From positions 1 to 39,480 of the forward strand of contig JAOFXR010000027.1 of assembly GCA_028047635.1 (NCBI GenBank): a stretch of DNA of 39,480 bases. Direction: 5' to 3'. The position numbers were made by a program, and so were the translations under genes. Of the stretch, positions 24,351 through 31,935 are shown in pieces. Origin of the DNA: Verrucomicrobiales bacterium. GTDB lineage: Bacteria > Verrucomicrobiota > Verrucomicrobiia > Verrucomicrobiales > DEV007. Positions within the stretch are counted from its first letter, which is position 1. Every line of letters begins with the position of its first letter. The notes beneath the pieces are model-generated. The model did not search any database, was not told where the DNA came from, and saw only the letters and a program-made list of their open reading frames with translations.

Positions 24351-25745
24351 TTACTTCTTCTGCCTAGACGCAGAAAACAACAGGTCTCCATTCTCCTGAG
24401 GAGTGCGTCCTGATTCAAATAGCGGTGCAATTTCAGCAACCATTTCAGGATGGCTCTCAGCGAGGTTTTTCGATTCCGCCGGATCGTCGGACAAATCATA
24501 GAGTTCAAGAGCCATCGCTTTCCTTCCCTTCTTCGTATTCAGTCGGTGGATCTTCCAATCGCCCTGACGAATTGCCTGCCAGCCCCCCTTCCCCGAACTT
24601 TCCCAATAGAGAAAATCATGTGACTTTTGATTTTCTGCTTTGCCGTAAAGAGTCGGCAAAAAACTAATCCCATCAATCTCCGCCGGAGCATCCGCGCCGG
24701 TTAACTGAGCAAGCGTCGGCATCACGTCCCACTGAGCCGAAACGTGATCAGTCTCCGCCCCTGCTTCGATCTTTCCGGGCCAACGCGCGATCATTGGGCA
24801 GCGGATCCCTCCCTCGTAGAAATCAAATTTAACACCCCTCAAGTCACCATTACCATCAAAGAATTCAGGATCAGCGCCACCTGCATAAGTCGGTCCGTTG
24901 TCGCTTGTAAAAACAATGAGTGTGTTGTCCGCTAGCCCTAACTCATCCACCAAGTCAACAATCCGACCCACGTCCCGATCAAGACGCGAGACCATTCCCG
25001 CGAATGCCGCATGCGGCGTCTTTTGATGAATGTAGTGCTGACCTCCAGGCGTTCCGTAGGGCTTTGTTTCTTCAACCTTACCAATCCAGGGCTCAACCGA
25101 ATCCTGAGGCACGTCAAGATCGACATGAACCAGAGTGAAGGGAACATAGAGAAAGAAAGGCTGGTCTTTATTCTCTTCGATAAAGGTTAGCGCTTCACGC
25201 GTGAACTCATCGTGACTGTAATGAGTTCGAAATTCTTCGTTACTGGGATAGAGAACCTTCTCCTCATTTCTCCACATAAAAGGCGGATAATGTTTGTGCG
25301 CATTACGCTGATTCAGATAGCCGAAAAAATGGTCAAAACCCTGATACCACGGAACGCCGGTGGTTCCCTCTTCTCCGACTCCCCATTTGCCGATCGCGGC
25401 GGTTTTGTAACCCACATTCTTAAGGACCTCACCGACGGTGACATCCAGATCAAGCAAGGGGCCATCACCATTACTGCGCACTCGCGTGTGCCCGGTATGC
25501 TGCCCCGTCATGAGACAACTTCTCGTCGGTGCACAGGAGGAACTGCCGGAGTAATGCTGAGTGAATCGCATCCCCTCCTTCGCGAGCTGATCAATCCTAG
25601 GTGTCTTGAGCAGAGTCTGGCCGTAACACCCGACATCACCGACGCCAAGGTCGTCCGCCATAATGTAGATGATATTCGGCTTCTCTGCACCACTCGCAAA
25701 AAGTGGAAGTAAAGAGATCGATAAAAGAACAAGGGTACGTTTCAT
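24351..25745 (-). CDS. Exported S1-family sulfatase (CAPTR type)
   Basis: A 464-residue sulfatase with a signal peptide (1-20). Metal-binding Asp31-Asp32 lie in 'IMADDLGVGDVGCYGQ'. The formylglycine motif is C71-A-P-T-R in 'HYSGSSSCAPTRSCLMTGQHTGH'. Later blocks are 'GKWGVGEEG', 'NAHKHYPPFMW', 'FTSDNGPTYAGG' and 'DGISFLPTLYGK'. It is paralogous to the sulfatases at 11385-12785 and 17819-19924. The ATG overlaps the stop of the preceding Ig-like gene by four bases (ATGA), so it is translationally coupled to that gene and belongs to the Gfo/Idh/MocA-led operon. It is followed by 159 bases with a palindrome before the sulfatase-GH2 start. The substrate is unknown, though its company (GH2, oxidoreductase) suggests a sulfated saccharide. 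Confidence 0.94.
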   Translation of the reverse strand: MKRTLVLLSISLLPLFASGAEKPNIIYIMADDLGVGDVGCYGQTLLKTPRIDQLAKEGMRFTQHYSGSSSCAPTRSCLMTGQHTGHTRVRSNGDGPLLDLDVTVGEVLKNVGYKTAAIGKWGVGEEGTTGVPWYQGFDHFFGYLNQRNAHKHYPPFMWRNEEKVLYPSNEEFRTHYSHDEFTREALTFIEENKDQPFFLYVPFTLVHVDLDVPQDSVEPWIGKVEETKPYGTPGGQHYIHQKTPHAAFAGMVSRLDRDVGRIVDLVDELGLADNTLIVFTSDNGPTYAGGADPEFFDGNGDLRGVKFDFYEGGIRCPMIARWPGKIEAGAETDHVSAQWDVMPTLAQLTGADAPAEIDGISFLPTLYGKAENQKSHDFLYWESSGKGGWQAIRQGDWKIHRLNTKKGRKAMALELYDLSDDPAESKNLAESHPEMVAEIAPLFESGRTPQENGDLLFSASRQKK

Positions 25746-26599
25746 GGCGTGGTCAAAATAGCGTCAAGGTCTTCGTTGATCGTAAAGGAAACCACAACCG
25801 GGTCCGTCTTTTCGACAAAGTTAGGATTTTCTTCAAGGTTCAAATTAAAAGGGCGTGAAAGGCTGTTCCCGGCGAGGTCTTCGAGTTCGGGGTAGATCGA
25901 AATGCGATACGCCCCGGGATACCACCTCTCCAAAACCGTACCTGATGGCACCATCGTCATAAATTTCAAAAAGACGCGATCTTCGGATACGGTCACCACA
26001 GTGGGCAAAGGATCTTCCCGCAATTCCCTGCGAACTTCAATGCGCTTTCGTACTGAAGCAGGGTCGAGAAAGTCGCCTGTCATCAAAACAAGTTCGACGG
26101 CTGACAGTCTCTCAATGCCCCACTTACCGGGATTCGGCTGCTGTGTGTCGACTGGCCCCACGCTGAATTTCTTTGACCGGCTGCCAGTTACCGGCCAACC
26201 AAGTTCCGTTTTCCATTCCGCGGAAACAATAAGCCGATACGACTCGCCTTCTTCGAGGACCGGACCTAAGTCCACATTCAAGTTCACGCCGGGCTTCTGC
26301 CTTCCCGGGTGCAACCAAAGCGTTAGCGTTTTGAAATCCGCTCCCCACAATTCGACCTCACGGAACGGTTCTACCACCTCCTCTTCAGAACCGTCTGCTT
26401 TCACCTTCACAAGACGAAGGTAACGAAAGACATCACCCCGCTCCATCGGTTCGGAAAAATGCAGATAGAATTTTAAGAAATTCGCCGGAAGCGTCTCTGC
26501 TAATGGCTCAATTCTAAGCTCCGGACGTGAGTTACTGCTCCTTACGGCAGAAACAGAAAGACACAGCAAACCAATCAAACACGACTTAACAAAAGACAT
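25742..26599 (-). CDS. Exported protein with Ig-like (SbsA/Big_5-like) repeats, function unknown
   Basis: A 285-residue exported protein with a signal peptide (about 1-21). It is made of two beta-rich repeats. The first has 'LKFYLHFSEPMERGDVFRYLRLVKV' and '..LHPGRQKPGVNLNVDLGPVLEEGESYRLIVSAEW'; the second has 'LVLMTGDFLDPASVRKRIEVRR', 'VSEDRVFLKF' and 'YRISIYPELEDLAGNSLSRPFNL'. The motifs 'F.EPM....' and 'L.DLAGN.L..PF' are typical of Big_5/SbsA-type Ig-like domains, which occur in surface and adhesion proteins. I recognise no catalytic residues. Start and stop overlap its neighbours (one base with the gene before, four bases with the sulfatase after), so it is firmly part of the operon. It may be a glycan-binding or structural partner; this is inference. 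Confidence 0.85.
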   Translation of the reverse strand: MSFVKSCLIGLLCLSVSAVRSSNSRPELRIEPLAETLPANFLKFYLHFSEPMERGDVFRYLRLVKVKADGSEEEVVEPFREVELWGADFKTLTLWLHPGRQKPGVNLNVDLGPVLEEGESYRLIVSAEWKTELGWPVTGSRSKKFSVGPVDTQQPNPGKWGIERLSAVELVLMTGDFLDPASVRKRIEVRRELREDPLPTVVTVSEDRVFLKFMTMVPSGTVLERWYPGAYRISIYPELEDLAGNSLSRPFNLNLEENPNFVEKTDPVVVSFTINEDLDAILTTP

Positions 26600-27744
26600 C
26601 AGGGAAGGGTCACCAATTCAACATTGTGAACTTTCCCTTCGCCCCCGATATCTGTCTCGCGCAACACGACCACTTTCTCATTCTCCAGCTGGCTGACAAT
26701 GACCGCACCGAACAACTCTTCGACGACTTCCATCCCCTTCGCATCGGGACCATTCGGAATTTTAGCATCACGTCTCGCCGCATTCTCGTTTGTTTCGTCG
26801 GGCTCATCCGCATCGAGATACCCGAGTTTCACGCGAGCTGCCCAATACTTACTTGGCCCGAAAAGATTTGGTTTGAATCGCTGCGTATTCGTAATCAGCC
26901 ATTCCTCGCCATTCTTTTCATACACGAACATATCGCGAGGACGATTTCCGCTTCCTAGCTCGACAACACTGGTCCCCTTAATTTTCGTTCCACTCTCCAA
27001 ATCGCTAATCGGAAATTTCGCGATCGGAGTGCAGGCAAAAGCCCCCACGATGTAGAAATCACCATCTTCCTCCCACGGGATGAAACTCTGAATCGGCGCT
27101 TTCGTCTCCCACTTGCGATGGGCAACGTGATAAGTCTCTGCGGAGAGGAAGTGAGCATTCACTCCGTGTTCCAGCGGAGCCGGAATTTGGAAGATCTTGT
27201 TCGCGAACTCTTCGGATGATTGACCTGCCACAATGACGGAATCCTTTCCCCACGCGAGGTCAGTGACATTTCTCAGTTTCTCATTCTCACCGGTAGGCAA
27301 GGTCATCCTCACGTACGAAAGGGAATCCATCTCCAGCTTTGCAAGCGCTCCTCTCGAATCCATCGACACGAGATGCGGCTTGTTTCCCGGTTGAACATTG
27401 GCGGAAAAATAAATTTTTCCGGAAACCGGGTTTACTGCCATATCAACAACCAAGACCACTTCTGTGCCCAACGCGGCTGCGAGAACTTGCTCCACATTTT
27501 CCACTTTCGCCGATAGAGGAACCACCGGTCCGACATCACCAGTATCAATCGCAACGACTGAAGCCGCCCCGGGATCGGAAACCAAAAGTAGCCCGGCCGG
27601 TCCGAATGAAATTTTACCAGCAGACTTCAAAACAAGCCCCGATTTCTCAGGAGATTTTAAATAGGAAGAAGCCGAAGGAGTCTCCTTTGCGATGCCCATC
27701 ATCGCGAGTCCAGAGAGAGCTAGAATCAGTATAAGTGCTTTCAT
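26599..27744 (-). CDS. Exported beta-propeller-like protein, function unknown
   Basis: A 381-residue exported protein with a signal peptide (MKALILILALSGLAMMGIA). The mature part has strand-turn repeats of a six- or seven-bladed propeller: 'ISFGPAGLLLVSDPGAASVVAIDTGD', 'DMAVNPVSGKIYFSANV', 'VTDLAWGKDSVIVAGQS', 'GDFYIVGAFACTPIAKFPISDL', 'PRDMFVYEKNGEEWLITNTQRF' and 'FGAVIVSQLENEKVVVLRETD'. I recognise no named family or active site. Related architectures appear in PVC loci next to Ig-like proteins of the kind encoded by the next gene. The ATG at 27744 is preferred to the frame start at 27762 because it begins the signal peptide and avoids overlap with the upstream gene. The stop shares one base with the next start (TGATG). 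It lies 18 bases downstream of the oxidoreductase gene. An AACCCTGT repeat half-site lies six bases before its ATG. Confidence 0.85.
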   Translation of the reverse strand: MKALILILALSGLAMMGIAKETPSASSYLKSPEKSGLVLKSAGKISFGPAGLLLVSDPGAASVVAIDTGDVGPVVPLSAKVENVEQVLAAALGTEVVLVVDMAVNPVSGKIYFSANVQPGNKPHLVSMDSRGALAKLEMDSLSYVRMTLPTGENEKLRNVTDLAWGKDSVIVAGQSSEEFANKIFQIPAPLEHGVNAHFLSAETYHVAHRKWETKAPIQSFIPWEEDGDFYIVGAFACTPIAKFPISDLESGTKIKGTSVVELGSGNRPRDMFVYEKNGEEWLITNTQRFKPNLFGPSKYWAARVKLGYLDADEPDETNENAARRDAKIPNGPDAKGMEVVEELFGAVIVSQLENEKVVVLRETDIGGEGKVHNVELVTLP

Positions 27745-27762
27745 AATCTTACAGGGTTTCAA

Positions 27763-29124
27763 TTAAGCATCCAACGACCAGCCCTCGCGATATTCACGCC
27801 CGAGATATTTCTCCATCTCCGGAGCATTTGGAAATTTCATATCCTTAGCATTCCACTCCAGCTTTTTGCCGGCACGGAAAGCGACATTGCCGAGGTGATT
27901 CGCTTCGGTCAAAGGCCCCGAATAGCTAAACTGACAGAGAGGTCGCGGGCCTTCGCCTTTGCATGCGAGAATCCACTCAGCCTGTTGGCCCGGCGACGGA
28001 TCGATGTAGGGCTTCGGTGGAGTGAAGCTGGCAAATTTCTCTTCGGGCAACAACTGAAGCTTACTGTAATCGGCCAGCAGCATTCCGTCGTCTCCGACAA
28101 AAAGGCACCCTTCGTTCCACTGCGGAATCTTGCCTTCCTTCCAAATCTCCGGCTTCTCGGCACCCTGATACCAGTTCAAAGTCACCGGGGGCAGCTTTCC
28201 ACGTTGGCCATATTCATACTTGGCCCACATCGAGGCGGGAGCAATATCAGGGTGTGCCGCATGAGGCCCGCCCGCTTCGATACTTAGAGGCGCGTCCAAA
28301 TGCAAGGCCCAGAAGGGAAGGTCATTCCGGTGACTTCCAAGATCGGACATCGTTCCATTTCCAAAGTCCCACCATCGATACCAGCGAGGGCCGGGGAAAT
28401 ACCACTCATGAAAATCGCGATAAGGAGCAGGTCCAATCCAGGTATCCCAATCCAGCCCGTCCGGAACCGGCATCGCCACTTTTGGAGTATCGGGAGTATA
28501 GATAAGATCCTTGTTCGCTTTCGCTTCCTCTTCGGTTTGATGGCCCCAGGCTCGGCTCGTCCAGACATGCGCTTCACGAACGGCGCCGATCGCTCCACTT
28601 TCAATCAACTCAACAACCCGTCGATAATTTTGGCCGGCATGAATTTGAGTTCCCATCTGAGTCATCAGCTCGGGACGCTTTGCCGCCTCCTCGGAAATGA
28701 GACGACATTCGTGAACATCACGAGTGAGAGGCTTTTCACTGTAGACATGTTTCCCAGCACGCAGAGCGGGAAGGGTGACAAAAGCATGCGTGTGCTCGGT
28801 GGTTGACACCACCACCGCATCGATATCCTCCAAATGACCTAACAGGTCTCTAAAGTCACCATAACTTCTCGCCTTTGGCGCTGTCGCCATGGCTTTACCT
28901 AGATTGATCTCGTTCACATCACACATCGCGACGATGTCTTCACCAAGCTCAGAGACAGCCTTCACGTGAGACCGTCCCCGACCGCCGACTCCTACGAGAG
29001 CGACATTCAACTTTGAGTTCGGAGACTGCGACCGGGTGATCGCAGGGAATCCAAAAGTGGACGCTGCCGCGACGGCGCTCGACTGCAATATTTTCCTACG
29101 TGAGGGCAAAGAGGGTTGCTTCAT
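27763..29124 (-). CDS. Tat-exported Gfo/Idh/MocA family oxidoreductase
   Basis: A 453-residue NAD(P)-dependent sugar oxidoreductase of the Gfo/Idh/MocA family. The N-terminus carries a twin-arginine signal, 'SRRKILQSSAVAAASTFGF' (Arg9-Arg10), so the protein folds with its cofactor in the cytosol before export. The Rossmann motif is 'NVALVGVGGRGRSH' (45-53), followed by 'AMCDVNE'. The family motif 'GKHVYSEKPLTRDVHE' has the catalytic-region Lys131. The C-terminal alpha/beta domain includes 'DLGSHRNDLPFWAL'. Exported members often oxidise sugars at C3 with tightly bound NAD(P). It is the first gene of a minus-strand operon of at least four genes, perhaps five with sulfatase-GH2. The DUF1080 protein elsewhere in the window would be a natural partner for a 3-keto product; this link is inferred. 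Confidence 0.93.
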   Translation of the reverse strand: MKQPSLPSRRKILQSSAVAAASTFGFPAITRSQSPNSKLNVALVGVGGRGRSHVKAVSELGEDIVAMCDVNEINLGKAMATAPKARSYGDFRDLLGHLEDIDAVVVSTTEHTHAFVTLPALRAGKHVYSEKPLTRDVHECRLISEEAAKRPELMTQMGTQIHAGQNYRRVVELIESGAIGAVREAHVWTSRAWGHQTEEEAKANKDLIYTPDTPKVAMPVPDGLDWDTWIGPAPYRDFHEWYFPGPRWYRWWDFGNGTMSDLGSHRNDLPFWALHLDAPLSIEAGGPHAAHPDIAPASMWAKYEYGQRGKLPPVTLNWYQGAEKPEIWKEGKIPQWNEGCLFVGDDGMLLADYSKLQLLPEEKFASFTPPKPYIDPSPGQQAEWILACKGEGPRPLCQFSYSGPLTEANHLGNVAFRAGKKLEWNAKDMKFPNAPEMEKYLGREYREGWSLDA

Positions 29125-29300
29125 TCTTGAAGCATAAAAAAGACCACCTCAATCGGAAAGACGATAGAGAGCGCATTTGCGGAATATTTCATCGATGTCG
29201 TAAGCCTGCAGTCTGCCTAAAGGACGAGCTATCCGCCCGTAATTACGTGCATATTCAGGTTGTCTCTCTGTTCATTCGAAACGAAAGTCTCCCTCAAATT

Positions 29301-30410
29301 ATGATGAATAACCGAAAATTCTTTGGGTTGGCTCTCGGGCTAGCCTTCGCGCTTTCCTTCCCGTCCGTGAACGCTCAAGATGAAACTCCTGCCAAGCCAG
29401 AAGCACCGGCAGCACCCGCTGAAAAACCACCTCTTCCGGCAGATGACGACGTCGTTCTACTTGTGGACAAGACCCCCATTACGGCGAGGGATGTTCGAGA
29501 GCTTTTCACGGCTCGCTACGGTCGCCAGTTCGAACAAATGCCTCCGGAACAGCGTAAAATGCTTGAACCACAAATTCAACGCATGGTGGTATCGGAACTC
29601 ATCAACAAAACGCTCCTTCTGAACGCTGCCAACACAGAGGGCATGAAAGCAACCGACGAAGAAGTAAACAAGAGTATCGATAAAATCAAGAAATCGGTTC
29701 CAGAGGGCACCACCTTAGAGGATTTCGCCAAGTCCGCCGGGGTGAGCATTGACCGTATCAAAGCACAGATTGTCGAAGACACCAAAATCAAGAAGCTGGT
29801 TGAGAACGTCACGATAGATACCAAGGAACCAACTGATGAGGCCATCAAGACTTACTATGATGAGCATCCGGATGACTTCAAAAAAGAGGCAAGTATTGCT
29901 GCTTCACACATTCTCATTTCCACTCAGGGAATCGAAGACGAAGGCCAACTTGCGAACAAGAAAATGATTGCCGAAGAACTCCAGACTGAGCTGGTAAAAA
30001 ATAAAGGTGCGAACTTCACCGATCTTGCGACGGCTCATTCAGATTGCCCGAGCAAAGCCAAAGGAGGCAGCCTCGGAACTTTCGGAAAAGGCCAAATGGT
30101 TCCCGAGTTTGAAACCGCCGCATTCTCTCAAGAGGTTGGCGCCGTTGGCGACCTTGTAAAAACTGATTTCGGCTACCACATCATTAAGGTCGATTCCAAG
30201 CAAAAGGCCGAAACCACCAGTTTTGAAGACGTTAAGGAGGACCTTGGCATGAGCCTCTTCTCCGAAGCAAAAGCCAAAGCCCTCGAGGGTTACGTGCAGG
30301 GACTTCGCGAGAAAGCTGATGTTCAGCAGCCGACTCCCGAAGGCGGCGCGGCTGCCCCCGAAGCTAAGCCAGCGCCTGCAGCTGAAGAAAAAGCGGCTAC
30401 TAAGGAGTAA
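29301..30410 (+). CDS. Exported parvulin-type peptidylprolyl isomerase (SurA/PrsA-like)
   Basis: A 369-residue periplasmic folding factor. A signal peptide (about 1-23) is followed by a Pro/Ala-rich linker (27-45). A SurA_N-like helical chaperone domain spans about 46-190 ('VVLLVDKTPITARDVRELF', 'RMVVSELINKTLLLNAAN', 'ATDEEVNKSIDKIKK'). A parvulin rotamase domain spans about 196-300 ('AASHILIS', 'NFTDLATAHSDCPSKAKGGSLGTFGKGQMVPEFETAAF', 'VKTDFGYHIIKV'). The tail is low-complexity Ala/Pro/Glu. It would isomerise prolyl bonds and help fold exported or outer-membrane proteins. The start is ATG 29301, where the signal peptide begins; 67 additional upstream codons in frame overlap the divergent oxidoreductase and are rejected. 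It is a single-gene unit closed by a strong intrinsic terminator. Confidence 0.93.
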   Translation: MMNNRKFFGLALGLAFALSFPSVNAQDETPAKPEAPAAPAEKPPLPADDDVVLLVDKTPITARDVRELFTARYGRQFEQMPPEQRKMLEPQIQRMVVSELINKTLLLNAANTEGMKATDEEVNKSIDKIKKSVPEGTTLEDFAKSAGVSIDRIKAQIVEDTKIKKLVENVTIDTKEPTDEAIKTYYDEHPDDFKKEASIAASHILISTQGIEDEGQLANKKMIAEELQTELVKNKGANFTDLATAHSDCPSKAKGGSLGTFGKGQMVPEFETAAFSQEVGAVGDLVKTDFGYHIIKVDSKQKAETTSFEDVKEDLGMSLFSEAKAKALEGYVQGLREKADVQQPTPEGGAAAPEAKPAPAAEEKAATKE

Positions 30411-30436
30411 TTTTCCAAACCGCGATAATTTACTAG

Positions 30437-30473
30437 AGCGTGCTTCCGGAGAGATTCGGAGCACGCTTTTTTT
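30437..30473 (+). terminator. Rho-independent terminator of the PPIase gene
   Basis: AGCGTGCTTCCG and CGGAGCACGCT form an eleven-pair stem with a one-base bulge and an eight-base loop, followed by seven T. It begins 27 bases after the PPIase stop. The T-tract runs into the stop codon (TAA at 30474-30472 on the minus strand) of the convergent ceramidase-like gene. Confidence 0.9.
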
Positions 30474-31914
30474 ATGGCTCCAGCAAGGCTCGTGTCATTC
30501 TAACAATCTCACCCACCAACTTGTCCTCAATGTTATCCTCCCAGGGGGCAGGGTGAATTGTCGATCTTGCAAATCGCATCGCCTCCCCTCCTTCGTAGCC
30601 GCCTTCCTTGAGAACACGTTTACTTGGAATGTAAGTCATGACATCGTTTGAGTAACCGGCCACCCAAACCGGGTCTCCACCCGTGAGCGCTCCCAATTCC
30701 TTTTTTAAACGGAGCGAGTAGTCGATCACCACTTCCCCACCAATCGTTGCCATTGTCATTCCCTTCCCGAATCGGAGCACCTGAACCGGGACCGGATAAC
30801 TGGTAGGCAGTTCGCCTCCCTTCTCTAAGACCTCAAGCAAAAAAGCAGCATGACGCGCCTCATATTTGTCCGAAGACTCCGTCTTCAACTTGAGCTCCTC
30901 TTTCCGAGGAGGTTTCTGATAATCAATCTCAACCCAGGACAAATCGCTACGCAAAGGCCCTTCAAGCGAAACTGCCGGCGTGCTCAGCCCCGCCTCAATC
31001 GCCGTTGCCATGCTTTGGCCATGACGCTGAGCAAAACGAACCATGCGTCTCGGGTAAGGATTCTGATCCCCCGAGCATCCGTTGATGAACATTGCCACCA
31101 CTCCGGGGTGATCCTCTTCAAAATACCGCTGGGCAAACCCCGGCCAATCCCCACTGATCTCCATCAATGACAGAACCGTGGCATGACAAGAGTAGCCGAA
31201 GAGAACCGCTTTTAGCTTTCCGTCTTCCTGCGATTTGACCTGCAACACCGGAACTTCATGATCGACCGGCCCTTCGGGGTTGGGACTGTTTTTCCATCCC
31301 CCGGCCGTTGTCGGCAATCTGCGATTGATCGCAAAACCACATCTAGATTTTGACCACTGCATCGTCGAGGGAACCGCCGTTTTAAATGCCTCGCTGACAA
31401 TACCGGTCACTTTTCCTTTGAGAGTTTCGAGATACGCCAGGGTCTGACTAACGCGGAGCTCATGTTGCTCTTCCGGGATATTCGAATAAGCAGGCTTCAA
31501 CTCACCACTGTCACACGGAGGCCGATACACTCTGATCATCGGCCCGCTATGAGTATGCGACGCGTTGATGAGCAAAGCATGCCCCGGGAGAGCAAACTTC
31601 GACTGAAGTGCCGCCTCGACCTCATCCCGAAACGAACGCGGAACCCCGATGAGGTCCATCGTCACGATGACCATACGATTCGACTCCTGATCCTCCATCG
31701 TAATCGCTTTCGCAAAAATCGGCTCGAGCACTTTTTGCGCCGGCCCCTTCCTCGCCGAATACCCAGCCATCCAACCGAGTTCTTTCGGTGTGATTTCCGC
31801 CACCGCCACTCCCACCTTGAAAGCATAGTCGTCGCCCTGCGCGCCCCATGGAACCGCCCCTGAAATAAGGCATAGCGCAATTCCCCTCAAATACAGCGTG
31901 ATCGAATTCATCAT
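30472..31914 (-). CDS. Exported neutral/alkaline non-lysosomal ceramidase-like hydrolase
   Basis: A 480-residue exported protein with a signal peptide (about 1-26). It resembles the N-terminal catalytic domain of neutral/alkaline ceramidase (PF04734): 'FKVGVAVAEITPKELGWMAGYSAR', 'RMVIVTMDLIGVP', 'LLINASHTHSGP' (zinc-ligand histidines), 'LFGYSCHATVL' (further His), 'MFINGCSGDQNPYP' (the Ser/Gly active-site stretch) and 'GGEVVIDYSLRLKKEL'. Full-length ceramidases are about 650-750 residues with a C-terminal domain that is absent here. The short form is common in PVC genomes, where the substrate is uncertain and may not be ceramide. It is divergent from the PVC dehydrogenase gene with only 21 bases between the start codons and convergent with the PPIase gene, whose terminator touches its stop. 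Two adjacent ATG codons are possible starts. Confidence 0.88.
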   Translation of the reverse strand: MMNSITLYLRGIALCLISGAVPWGAQGDDYAFKVGVAVAEITPKELGWMAGYSARKGPAQKVLEPIFAKAITMEDQESNRMVIVTMDLIGVPRSFRDEVEAALQSKFALPGHALLINASHTHSGPMIRVYRPPCDSGELKPAYSNIPEEQHELRVSQTLAYLETLKGKVTGIVSEAFKTAVPSTMQWSKSRCGFAINRRLPTTAGGWKNSPNPEGPVDHEVPVLQVKSQEDGKLKAVLFGYSCHATVLSLMEISGDWPGFAQRYFEEDHPGVVAMFINGCSGDQNPYPRRMVRFAQRHGQSMATAIEAGLSTPAVSLEGPLRSDLSWVEIDYQKPPRKEELKLKTESSDKYEARHAAFLLEVLEKGGELPTSYPVPVQVLRFGKGMTMATIGGEVVIDYSLRLKKELGALTGGDPVWVAGYSNDVMTYIPSKRVLKEGGYEGGEAMRFARSTIHPAPWEDNIEDKLVGEIVRMTRALLEP

Positions 31915-31935
31915 GTTCTGTTACCCTAGACGGAC

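Noticed and set aside
29100..29300. 67-codon extension of the PPIase
   Set aside because: It overlaps the divergent oxidoreductase start and places a basic, Cys-containing stretch before an evident signal peptide.
30437..30473. Possible riboswitch or small RNA
   Set aside because: The short GC-rich stem followed by seven T is fully explained as an intrinsic terminator.
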